DNA of 64,000 bases. It comes from Litsea cubeba (lineage: Eukaryota > Streptophyta > Magnoliopsida > Laurales > Lauraceae). Where the stretch lies: positions 68,274,011 to 68,338,010 of the forward strand of contig CM022949.1 of assembly GCA_012931725.1 (NCBI GenBank). The letters run 5' to 3'. Both the position numbers and the translations under genes were made by a program. The notes under the pieces are model-generated. The model did no database searches. It was not told the DNA's origin and worked only from the letters and a program-made list of their open reading frames with translations. Of this stretch, positions 34,952-45,485 are shown piece after piece (positions within the stretch are counted from its first letter, which is position 1; each line of letters begins with the position of its first letter).

Positions 34952-36977
34952 TGAAAGAAACCGCGATTCAGATCTGGAAAACACTACCAGAAGACGCCCA
35001 TGGCTGATTTAGAACATGACAGATTTTAAAACAAATCTGATTTCAGCATATACGCAGCATAAATCAGCCATATAAATCGCATTATAACTCCACTGAATCA
35101 TGATCAACAAGTGTATAATTAAAGGAGATACAAGAAGACTATTACCTTGATGATATGAAGACTTCAAATCTCTGAAATAAATGATCCAATGGGCCTGAAC
35201 TTAGATTTGCAATCAGCTAGCACCTTGCTGGAATTTTTCTGCAGTAAAATAGTTTTTGATCTTCTTCTCTATTTCACTTCCAAATCTGATTGGCTAAGAT
35301 GGTGGGATCTTAATCTAGATTTCTAGATGAGTTTTGAGAACTTTCAATCTATGGAAAAATCTCAGACCTGAAACTCTCATCAATGAAGAAGAGAAGAAGG
35401 CTAGACATGTGGGATTTTCTCACATAGGATTGTCATAGCATATGAGATGTGTTAGACTTCCATGGTGTCTTCCTCCTTATATAGAAAACTTAAGGATACA
35501 TTTAAACATATCATATACACCCATGATGGAGATTTTGAAAAAGAAAACCTATCTTTTTCTTAGTGCTCTTTTTTTCTAAACAAAACTTGTACAACCATGA
35601 GGAAGAATTTGAAAAAGAAATCCCACCTACTACTTAGTGCTCTCTTTTGTTCAAAAGGAAAACAAAGAATGCTTTCTTTAACATCAACAACCAACCAATA
35701 TGGGTGTGCAACTTATTCTAATGATTTGTTTACAAAATAATTAGAATACTATAATAGTAGGATTTCTTATCCTAAGGTAAACCAATTTACCAAGTAAAGA
35801 TTCCTATGTAAAAATGTAAACCTTACACAAGGGGCCCACTTTATGGCTGGCCCACACCATGGCCCACAAGTCAAAAACTTTTCCAAAATAGTTCAACCTT
35901 ATATTAGGAAACCATGCCAATCTAGGATAGTGACTAGAGAAGGGACCAAAAGACATATTTGACCTTGGCTCCCAAAATGACCAAAAATGTCCATGCTAAA
36001 CCCATAGCAACATTAAGATCATTTTAACCTTAACTCATTCCACTATAGAGTTATGGTTGAACTCCAGGGACAAATAATAATTATAAAATGAGCTCGTCAT
36101 AAAATGACAGTTGTCTTCGACCTACTAAGTAAAATGATCTAAATGCCCCTCTATGTAACATCCATAATCAAGTCAGGTTATCCGATGTACTATCAACCTT
36201 CTCGATTACATCTAAACCTTAGAACTTCATATCCTTAACTTAATCATCATCCGGATATCATTCTCTTGGTCCAGGGAGCGACCCACAAGTTCAATATCCA
36301 TATGGAACATCCATATACTAAGATCTTAGATTTTGATGATTAATCGGATAATTCTAAGGGGACGATCATTTCATCATTAGATGGCATAGATTCTTTATTG
36401 CATCTGCACGTCCCAACTGATCAAGCCCAAGCACCCAAAACACAGAGCTGTTGACCCATCTGAAGGATCTCACCCATAGTGAATTAAAGCACAAGAACTC
36501 GACTTCGTCAGTTCATCCACAAATGCTCAAGATTAAGAGCATTGATCACTCAGTAGCATGAGGTGACTTGATCTCTCTCACTGATAGTACTATTTTAGAG
36601 ATCACACCTACAATGGTCCTGTTCAATGCATGACATATGCACTAATGAGATAAATCCGGAAAAGACCTCCCGTGACCTAGGTAAGTCACCCTGAATACAG
36701 GAGAGTATCTCACTATAACTTACACCAAGATGAAGTGCCCAACTCCATCTCTCAGTTATGAACAAATTTATTGTTTCCAGTGTCCATGAATTAGACCTAT
36801 CTGTGTGTAGCCACTACACACCTAATTCATTTACTAGAAACAATGGGCCTTACACAACCATACATATATACATGTTTATAGAGAAAAGAGTCATTCCATT
36901 AAATAGCCAGTGAATATCCAGTGACAAAAAGATGAGAGTGCAGCTAGTGGGCTTTAGGGCATACACCAATCCCAACA
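34952..36977 (-). repeat. Copia array 1, right outer LTR
   Basis: It is the 5' LTR of the array on the minus strand, starting TGTTGGGATTGG at 36977, directly next to the duplication GTGAC. Confidence 0.95.
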
Positions 36978-36982
36978 GTGAC
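36978..36982. repeat. Target-site duplication GTGAC, right
   Basis: It matches 19524-19528. Tat-A sequence resumes after it. Confidence 0.9.
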
Positions 36983-37429
36983 AAGTGGAGTCATCCACTC
37001 ATTTTCCGCATCAATCGTACCACCATACTTATTACTATTTATGAGCCTCGGATTGCAGGATACCAAGGCGGATAGCTATAGAGACCACTAGGTATCCTCC
37101 TTCCAACTCAGACAATCCTCCTACCACAAGCCATCAATTTAGCCGAGATCAAACATAGTAAAAAACAGACAGGAACAAAAAACAGCAGAAAGAAGAACAA
37201 GTGTGGATGGAATAAAGATCAGTCTTATTAATTTGTCTTTGGCACACGAGGTCGGAAGTTACAATTCGAAAGCAGGAAATACAATCAGGGAGTATTCAAA
37301 AAACTGAAGGAAATACTTCGGCGGGCGCCATCCCCGGAGACTGGATCAGCATCCTCACTGTTTCTCCGAAAGGCCGGCAGTCTCAGCAGCGGCCACGACC
37401 GTTTCTGGGGCGTTGGTAGGAGGAAGAGA
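36983..37429. other. Tat-A sequence downstream of the antisense gene
   Basis: No open frame of note. It lies 3' of the antisense gene stop and should contain its 3' UTR and polyadenylation signal; I could not pick one with confidence. Confidence 0.6.
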
Positions 37430-39707
37430 TTAAGCACCGCCCACAGAAGGAAGAGATGGAGCACCATCCAAAAGGGAGTCAGCAGAAGGCGCTTCGACCC
37501 GGGGACTCTCAGGCAGTGGGGCAGGACTCGATTCTGGTTCCGGGCCTGAATACTTCGGTAGGTTATGATAGATCGGATGATCTTCAGGAACCCCCGCCTC
37601 TTTCAATGCGGCCCGGCATCCCTGCTCGAATAGAATGGAGCTTATCTCCCCCACCTGTCTTTCATACTCCTCCGTGGCCCGGTCCACTCCCTTTTGGAAG
37701 GCGGCATGGACTTCGGGCTGCAGCGAAGACTTGAGGTCGGCACTCTCCTTCAGTAGCTGCTCCAGTTCGGCACACTGACCCGCCAGTTCGGCGCTCTGCC
37801 TCGCCGATTCGGCCACCGACTCTGCCTTTTGTTTTTCCAGCTCGGTCTCCAATTCGAGTGACCTTTTCATCTTCAACCGAATCTCCCCCCTCAGCTCATG
37901 GGTCTTCGCCGGAAGATCAGTGATGCTGGCCAGTACCACATCCATCTGCGCATTTAGCTCGGCGTTGCTCTTCATCAAGTCCGCCAACTCCTTCCTAAGG
38001 TTCTCCCTTTCAGATTCCAGTTGAGCAACTCTGGAAACGTTCTTATCACTCCTCTCCACAACCAGTTGGAGCCTCTGTGCATTATGCAAAAAGGAGCCAT
38101 CAGATGCAAGTAGCCAAAGCAGAATTTTTATCGAAGATTGACTGAAGAGTTACTTACTATGAGCGCGGCTTGTATTGCTGAAGCTAGAAACACTCATTAT
38201 CGTACTTCGTGTGCTGCTCCATATCGCGGGGAGGGCGCAGGCCTTAGCGAGCACCCCGATGACTGAAGGGTTCCCAGCAACCCGGTCCATTACGTTCAGG
38301 GGCCTCCCGGGCTGAGTCTCCAGCTTCGGCCTCAATGGTGCTGGCACCACGGGATGAGACCCCGAGGCCGATCCGGAGCCTTGTCCCGAAGGTCCGCTGA
38401 TTTCGCGTCCCATCTCGGGAGGAGCCCTTTCCACTGGCGCGCTCTTTTCGGGAGGACTCTTTCCCCCGGGGACGCGCACAGACCCTTTGTCCTTCTGGGC
38501 CTTCTGAGCCACGTGGCCTTTCTCCCCCGCATTGGACCTCTTACTCGACGGAGATCCATCCCTCCGACTGTCGGGAGACCGTCGTCGGGTTCCCGCACCA
38601 GGGGCGATGATAAGGCCGGAAGAAACTGCGGCTCCGCCCAGGCCCAAGGCTACGCGAGGACTGGCAGGAGGAGGCACTGCCGAGGAAGAAGAAGACCGGC
38701 TCTTGAACCTGGCAGTCAGGTCGTTGGTCTTCAGAAGAGGTAGATCCCCTTCCATTTTCTCTTCCTGATCAGAGGAATAAGCCTCTATGGCCGCCGTTAG
38801 GCTTACCGATCCCGAACTGGAAGAAGTGGACGCCTCGGCACCGGATACAACTTGGCTAGCAACTGGATCAGTCAGCGGAATACCACCGGGCACGGCTAAT
38901 GTGACGGGAGGAACGCCGGTCTGCGGCTCGCCCCCCTGTGCTGTCTCAACCCTTTTGTAGTGACCGCGGTACCTCGGCGTGTAGCCTAGCAGCCTCCAGG
39001 CCGCCCTGTTCTCGTACCCAGTATACTTTTTGACCTTTTTATGGTCAGCAACGTTTTTCTTCCAACCGTCGTGCGTCGCGCGATGCTGCCTCTCTCGAAG
39101 TTCTGCATGACAAGACAAGACATCAGTTCGACAATTTGAAGGATGAGTAAAATGAGCACAAAAAGAAGGGGCAATATTTACTTGGGACGACCTCGAGGTG
39201 GCGCGGGACCATGTGCGTTCTGTCCTCACTGGCGCCGAACTCCTAATCCCCCGAGACGCAGAAGAGGTCATCGTTGACATTATTATTCGAATCTTCTAAG
39301 GCCAAAAAGAAGCCCTTCCAGAGCCGTTTTACCCGGAGATAGTAGTTGCCTCCCCCTGCCTTGCAGATGTCATATGCATCCTCGATGTCATGCACACCGA
39401 GGTCGATCCCTAAAACCTTGTTTAGCTTGGCCGTGCCCATGATAACCTTGTAGCCGTTGGGCATCAACTGACAGGGGCCAAGAGACCAAGCATTGAGGCA
39501 GGCCCTAAGCAGGGGGTGTAAGGGAAACCTAACCCCACCCTCGATTACAGAAATCAAGGGGAACGGCACCCAGCCTCAGGACCAGTAGCGCGGGGCATGG
39601 TCGAAAGGAGTCGCCGGCCTAAGGCGAACCCCCTCTGGGATATTATACGTCCCCCTAAACCTAGCTTTACCCTCAGGTGTCTCTAACTGGAACGTAGGAC
39701 TAGCCAT
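37430..39707 (-). pseudogene. Tat-A antisense spliced gene (aORF), three exons, decayed
   Basis: Exon 1 is 39707-39182 (526 nt, MASPTFQLETPEGKARF, then PFPLISVIEGGVRFPLHP). Intron 1 is 39181-39103 (GTAAAT...TGCAG, phase 1). Exon 2 is about 39102-38158 (TPRYRGHY, then a Ser/Pro/Lys-rich part). Intron 2 is 38157-38075 (GTAAGT...CACAG, phase 0). Exon 3 is 38074-37430 and has a long Glu/Lys/Leu-rich coiled coil from LESERENLRKEL through ELEQLLKESADL. The N-terminus recalls the plant domain known as putative gypsy-type transposon (Transposase_28). Lesions: TGA at 39578-39576, TAG (from TGG) at 39245-39243, and small indels near 38240-38170. The function is unknown; cytoplasm or nucleus cannot be told. 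The gene runs opposite to gag-pol. Confidence 0.85.
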
Positions 39708-39773
39708 CTATACAGCCTAAGGTTGAAGGAGGCGAGAAGAAAACCTGGGAGGGGGGGGACCCTAAAAAGACAG
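39708..39773 (-). other. 5' UTR side of the Tat-A antisense gene
   Basis: This is the last Tat-A sequence before the array 2 junction region. Before insertion it continued into 57504 onward, where the antisense TATA box lies. Confidence 0.65.
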
Positions 39774-39889
39774 AGACTCGAGATGACTTACAGGTGAAGA
39801 AGGGCGAATCGGGGATGAGAATCAGTCTGGGCGTGCGATATCCTCGATGTTTCACGGTCGTCCTCGCCTGAAAACCTCTGGAAATATCT
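39774..39889. repeat. 116-bp duplicated flank, left copy
   Basis: It begins AGACTCGAGATGACTTACAG and ends CTGGAAATATCT, and is repeated at 57504-57619 on the far side of copia array 2. The first five bases, AGACT, could be the original 5-bp target duplication; the other 111 bp exceed anything integrase makes. Confidence 0.92.
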
Positions 39890-40461
39890 AGTCACTTACC
39901 AAGATTGGCATGGTTTCCTAAGATGTTTAGATAACATAAGGATGAATTATTTTAGTGAAAAATAATTTTGAGTTTAAATTCAAATAGGCCTTTGATGGCA
40001 TACATGAATTTAACTCTAGATAAATTGTATGTGGGCCATGGTGTGCATTGATATGTGGGACGTCCATAATAGGATTTCCATGGGTAAGGTTTCCAACTTT
40101 GAGTAGGACTCTACTTGGAAAGTTGGACTCCTCTTTGGATTAGTATTCCTATGAGTTAGTTTCCTTTTTGGATTAGGAACTTAAAATTAGTAAGTGTTCT
40201 ACAACTAGTATTACTAATTGTATGGAAAGTTCCTTTTGGTTTCCTTTTCTAATTAGAGTGTTTCTTAAAGGAAATAAGTCTTTCCTTTTTGGACATGAAT
40301 TAGAATAAAAAGAGATAACTAAAGGGAAAAGGTTTCCACAAAGTTTCTATAAAAGAAACAAAGCCTACCCTTGGACGTCTAACACTAGAACAAGAATTGC
40401 AACACTTTTTTAGCACACCAAGAGCCCCACACGTCCAGCCCTCTAGTTCCTTTCTTCTTCC
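39890..40461 (+). repeat. Copia LTR fragment used as filler at the array 2 left edge
   Basis: It corresponds to the interior of the array 2 LTR from about 41496 onward (AGTCACTTACCAAGATTGG). The first 400 bp are nearly identical to the LTR; the last 150 bp (around 40300-40450) are clearly more diverged, suggesting a different family member. It lacks LTR ends on both sides. Confidence 0.85.
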
Positions 40462-42473
40462 TTGGTGTATGCCCTAAAGCCCACTAGCTGCACTTTCATC
40501 TTTTGTTACTGGATATTTACTGGTTATTTAATAGAAAGACTCTTTTATGCTTAAACATGTATATATGTATGGTTGTGTAAGGCCCATTATTTCTAGTAAA
40601 TGAATTAGGTGTGTAGTGTCTACACACAGATAGGTCTAATTCATGGACAACTGGAAACATCATATTTGTTCATAACTGAAAGATGGAGCAGGGCACTTCA
40701 TCTTGGTAGAAGTTATAATGAGATACTCTCCTATATAGGGTGACATACCTAAGTCACGGGAGGGCTTTCCCGGATCTATCTCATTAGTGCATGTGTCATG
40801 CATTGAACAGGACCATTGTAGGTGTGATCTCTAAAATAGTACTATCACAGAAAAGAGATCAAGTCACCTCATGCTACTGAGTAACCGGTGCTCTTAATCT
40901 TGAGCATTTGTGGATGAACTGACGAAGTCAAGTTCTTGTGCTTTAATTCACTATGGGTGAGATTCTATTCATGGGTCAACAGCTCTGTGTTTTGGGTACT
41001 CGGACTTGATCAGTTGGGACGTGCAGATGCAATATAGAATCTATGCCATCTGATGATGGAATAATCGTCCCCTTAGAATTATCCGATTAATCATCAAAAT
41101 CTAAGATCTTAGTATATGGATGTTCCATATGGATATTGAACTTGTGGGTCGCTCCCTGGATCAAGAGAATGATATTCGAATGATGATTATGTTTAAGGAT
41201 ATGAAGTTCTAAGGTTTAGATGTAATCGGGAAGGTTGATAGTACATGTGATAACCTGACTCGATTATGGATGTTACATAGAGGGGCATTCAGGTCATTAC
41301 ACTTAGTAGGTCGAAGACAACCGTCATCTTATGACGAGCTTATTATAATATATATTTGTCCTTGGAGTTCAACTATAACTCTTTAGTGGAATGAGTTAAG
41401 GTTAAAATGGTCTTAATGTTGCTATGGGTGTAGCATGGACATTTTGGTCATTTTGGGAGCCAATGGCAAATATGTCTTTTGGTCCCTTCTCTAGTCACTT
41501 ACCAAGATTGGCATGGTTTCCTAAAATGTTTAGATAACATAAGGATGAATTATTTTAGTGGAAAAATAATTTTGAGTTTAAATTCAAATAGGCCTTTGAT
41601 GGCATACATGAATTTAACTCTAGATAAATTGTATGTGGGACATGGTGTGCATTGATATGTGGGACGTCCATAATAGGATTTCCATGGGTAAGGTTTCCAA
41701 CTTTGAGTAGGACTCTACTTGGAAAGTTGGACTCCTCTTTGGATTAGTATTCCTATGAGTTAGTTTCCTTGTTGGATTAGGAACTTAAAATTAGTAAGTG
41801 TTCTACAACTAGTATTACTAATTGTATGGAAAGTTCCTTTTGGTTTCCTTTTCTAATTAGAGTGTTTCTTAAAGGAAATAAGTCTTTCTTTTTTGGACAT
41901 AAATTAGAATAAGGAGAGATAACTAAATAGGAAAGGCTTCCCATAGTTTCTATAAAAGGAGAACCATCCCCCTTGGACGTCTACAATGCTAAGCAACACC
42001 TTTGTGAGACAAAAGGAGCTCCCACACGTCCAGCCTTGGTTGCTTCTCTTCTTGATTGAAGAAGGCTTAAGGTCTGAGATTTTCCCTTAGAGAAATAGTT
42101 CTTAATACCTAGATTAAGATCCCACCATCTTAGCCAATCAGATTTGGAAGTGAGATAGAGGAGAAGATCAAAGGCAATACTAGTGCAAGAAAATTCCAGC
42201 AACTTGTTTGCAAATTGCAAGTCTGAGTTCGCGCCTTTGGATCTATTTTTTTCAGAGATTTGAAGTATACAAATCTTCGAGGTAATAGTCTTCTATCATC
42301 CCTATTAATTAGACACATGTTGGTCATGATTTAATGGAGTTTCTATGCGATTCTTTATGGCTGATTTCCGCTGCATAGTGCAGAAATCAGAATTTTTAAA
42401 ATCTGTCATGCTTTGCATCAGCCATAGTAGTCTCTTTATGAGAAGTTTCAGATCTAAATCGCGGTTTCTTTCA
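40462..42473 (+). repeat. Copia array 2, left LTR, missing its first nine bases
   Basis: It starts at TTGGTGTATGCCC where intact copies start TGTTGGGATTGGTGTATGCCC. It ends GGTTTCTTTCA before a primer site. TATAAAA lies at 41951-41957. Confidence 0.93.
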
Positions 42474-44206
42474 GTGGTATCAGAGCCACTCCATGTGAAA
42501 TCATGATCCCATGTTGTGTATAATTAATCCTAGATTGATTATGGGTATGGTGGCACCCTATTAAAGTTATGTTGCATGTTGTGTGCAAGTTTCATTAACA
42601 TTGCTGGAATTTATTTTCCAGATTTGTTTAATGATGCACATAGTGAGTTTGCATGCACTAACCTCTTTGTTTGCAGCCATGTATTGCATCCTTGATGGTT
42701 CGCATGATTGTTATGTGGATTTGGATGTTTTTTCATTAGTTGGAAAGTGTACGATTGCGCGGTTAGCAATCATAGGAAGTTGTAAAGTTTCCTTAATTTT
42801 ATTCCAACTAGTCTTGATGTAAGCTTTCTTGAAAAGCATAGGAATCTCCAATGTAATTCTGGTTTTTGCTTTTCATGGGTTTACTTGTATAAATCTATTT
42901 ATGGAAATGAGCAAGAAAAGGAAAGTTTCAAGACAAGAAGGTTACAAGAAATTGGAGTCCTTGGAGATGAAGGAGTCAAGACTTCTAGATGCATGAGGAG
43001 TCCTAATTCGATTAGGATTTGAAATCCTAAGAACATGGAGCCATCAAGGAATGCATACTTTTATTTGCTTTTATATATGGAATGCATGGTTGAATGCTTT
43101 ATATAATTGCTATAATTGTCACCTAGAAACATGGCCACCATTAGGTTCTAAAAATTGGCATCTTTTTGTATTAGATTGTTTTTAGTTTGGCAAATTGTTT
43201 TAAACCGAACTTAGACCAGCACCTTTTTTATGTCTAAGGTTTAAAATTGGATAGGGTTTAGTTTATCTTGGTACCCTTGGTTTCCAAAGAAGGCTAAACT
43301 AAAATCTAATTAGATGCTACCTATGGGTTTTCATAACCCAAGATAGGTCTTTGATTCTTTGAAGGGATTTGCTCAAATGTTTTAAAGCAAAGGTTATTTA
43401 TTTTTAAGATGACTTAAGTCATAAATTTAATTAACCAAGTTTGCTAGATTTAAAAAGAGCTTTTGAGTAAAACAATGTAAAGGTCAAAAGGTATAAACCC
43501 TAGTGATAAATAATCAAGTGGGAGAGGGGTTTTAGGAAAGACCCCACGGCCTTCCATTTTCTGTTCATGTTATCTCATTAAAGTGTTAGTGGGAACGGCC
43601 ATCCCTTCGGTGGAGTTCTTTAACTAAAGACCGCTTTGATGGGTTAATGGGTGAACTAATGTGAATATTCGTAATGAGGTGTTAGTAGGAGCGGCCATCC
43701 CTTCGGTGGAGTTCTTTACTAAAGATCACTTCTATAGAATGTCAATGAAGTGTTGGTGGGAGCGGCCATCCCTTCGGTGGAGCTCTTTACTAAAGTTCAC
43801 TTCTAGGAAGGATAAAAGTCTCTTCCCTTCGGAAGACTTAATCATAGACATTCTGGGAATTTCATAAGAGATGGTTATACACTTGACATAAGACGGTGAT
43901 GACCTCTCCTTAGGAGTCAAGGGTTATTTGTCATATGAGGCCAAACCAATCAGTGATTGGACTACCACTGGATGTGTGTCCAGATAGTGATAATCCAAAT
44001 AAGTCTGCCTTAATTCAACGTGACTGTAGGCTCGGCCATCCCTTCGATGGAGGGTCTATGAGGAGGTTGAAACACTGATACATTATGATTGGGGTTGAAT
44101 AATGTAAAAAGTTTCGTGCTTTGTCTTTCCTTTTATAACAAGCACCATATGCATATTACATATATACTGCATGTCTAATTATAAACCGTTTTATATCCAA
44201 AAAGAT
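42474..44206 (+). other. Copia internal C: leader with primer site
   Basis: The primer site TGGTATCAGAGC is at 42475-42486. The motif CGGCCATCCCTTCGGTGGA occurs at 43596, 43692 and 43763 with a variant at 44033. The 44-bp repeats found in array 1 are reduced to a single copy near 42560-42600. Confidence 0.82.
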
Positions 44207-45485
44207 ATGGGTAAAGATTCTTTTAGCCCGTTGATGAGTATTCTTCGTGAGAACAAGTTGACCGGCCCTAATTTCGTAGATTGTAAGAGAAATCTTGACA
44301 TAGTACTCACTGCTGAGGAGTACAAGTATGTCTTGGTTGAAAATTGTCCTGAAATTAATGCCGATTCTACTGAAGACCAGTTAGAGGCTGAAAGGAAGTG
44401 GAAGAAAGCGAACAGCATGGCTAAATGCTACATGCTCGCTTCCATGTCCAACGTGTTGCAAACGCAGCACGAGCATATGGACACAGCCTACGAAATCATG
44501 ATGTCCTTGTCAGAAATGTTCGCAGACAAGAGCAGGCCAGCTAGGCAAGCTGCTATAAGGACTATCATGAACACTAGGATGGCTGAGGGAACACCTGTCA
44601 GAGAGCATATGCTCAAGCTGATGGATTGTTTCAATGAAGCTGAGATTCTAGGGGCTGAGATTGATGCAGGGAGTCAAACTGATATGATTCTAGAAACTCT
44701 GCCGGATTCTTTCAATCAGTTCAAGCTCAACTTCAATATGAGCAAGATGGACATGACCCTTTCGGAGTAAATGAAGGAACTCCAGGCGGCAGAGGCCATC
44801 ATGAAGCCCAAGGCCCAAGCCCACTTTTTCCAGTCTTCCTCTCATCTGAGCCCGAAAGGGAAGAAGATGAAGAAGAACAAGAACAAGGGAAAAGGATAGA
44901 AAAAGGGCAATACTGGTAATAGAAAGGACAAGCGTACAGATGATAAGCCCAAAGGGAAATGCTTCAGATGTGGCCTCAAAGGTCATTGGAAGAAAGATTG
45001 TCCCAAGCTCCAAGGCTCAGTTAATAAAGGTACATCTTTTTCTTATTTCATTGAAACTTGTTTAGTGGTTGATTCTACTGACTCGTGGATAGTAGACTCT
45101 GGAGCCACTAATCATATCTGCAATTCGTTGCAGGGGTTTCAGATAATGCAGAAAATTGAGAAAGGGGAGTTTGCCTTTAGAGTTGGAACTGGAGCTAAAA
45201 TCTGGGCGGTTGCAGTGGGAAATGTTTCTCTACGTTTTTCTAATGATAGGATTTTAATTTTAAATAATGTTTTCTATGTTCCGGACATGAGGAAGAATTT
45301 AATTTCAGGCTCCAGAGTTATGGAATTTAAATTACTCAGTTTCTTTCCATTCTGGTGTTGATATCAGTAGAGATGGAAATATTATATGTTCCGGTAGAAT
45401 ACATGATAACTTATTTTATATAAATCTTATTGCTCCCACACTGCATAATGTACAACTAGAAAGTTCTACTTCCCTTAAAAGAAAG
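44207..45485 (+). pseudogene. Copia internal C: gag and protease
   Basis: The start is ATG at 44207 (MGKDSFSPLMSIL). The gag core is open to TAA at 44768, where array 1 has a Leu codon; it resumes at once with MKELQAAEAIM. A TAG near 44898 (Gln in D) is private to C. The knuckle is CFRCGLKGHWKKDC and the protease site VDSGATNHICNS near 45080-45125. One extra base near 45330 shifts the frame and ends protease early; D has the same insertion. Confidence 0.9.

Larger units (their letters stand above)
19529..36977 (-). mobile_element. Copia array 1: LTR-internal A-LTR-internal B-LTR, Angela/BARE-like
   Basis: Three LTRs of about 2,025 bp (19529-21553, 27241-29266, 34952-36977) alternate with two nearly identical internal regions (A 21554-27240, B 29267-34951). 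The outer LTRs are flanked by a perfect 5-bp duplication, GTGAC. Each internal region has primer site, leader, gag, protease, integrase, RT and RNase H in copia order. The lineage call rests on gag (KLTGPNYVDWKRNL), a roughly 2-kb LTR and pol motifs. A and B share lesions, so the array probably formed by recombination between LTRs after insertion. Confidence 0.92.

Noticed and set aside
37430..39707. Antisense gene as a captured or ordinary host gene
   Set aside because: A homologue sits at the same place and orientation in a second Tat element with the same promoter spacing, so it belongs to the element.
39890..40461. Solo LTR at the left of array 2
   Set aside because: It lacks both TG and CA ends and any target duplication; it starts and ends inside the LTR, so a filler fragment is the better reading.
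43661..43867. Short frames in the copia leaders (also 42583-42822, 26694-26939, 51175-51381)
   Set aside because: They track the repeated CGGCCATCCC motif or the primer-site region; the frames are not preserved beyond overall sequence similarity.
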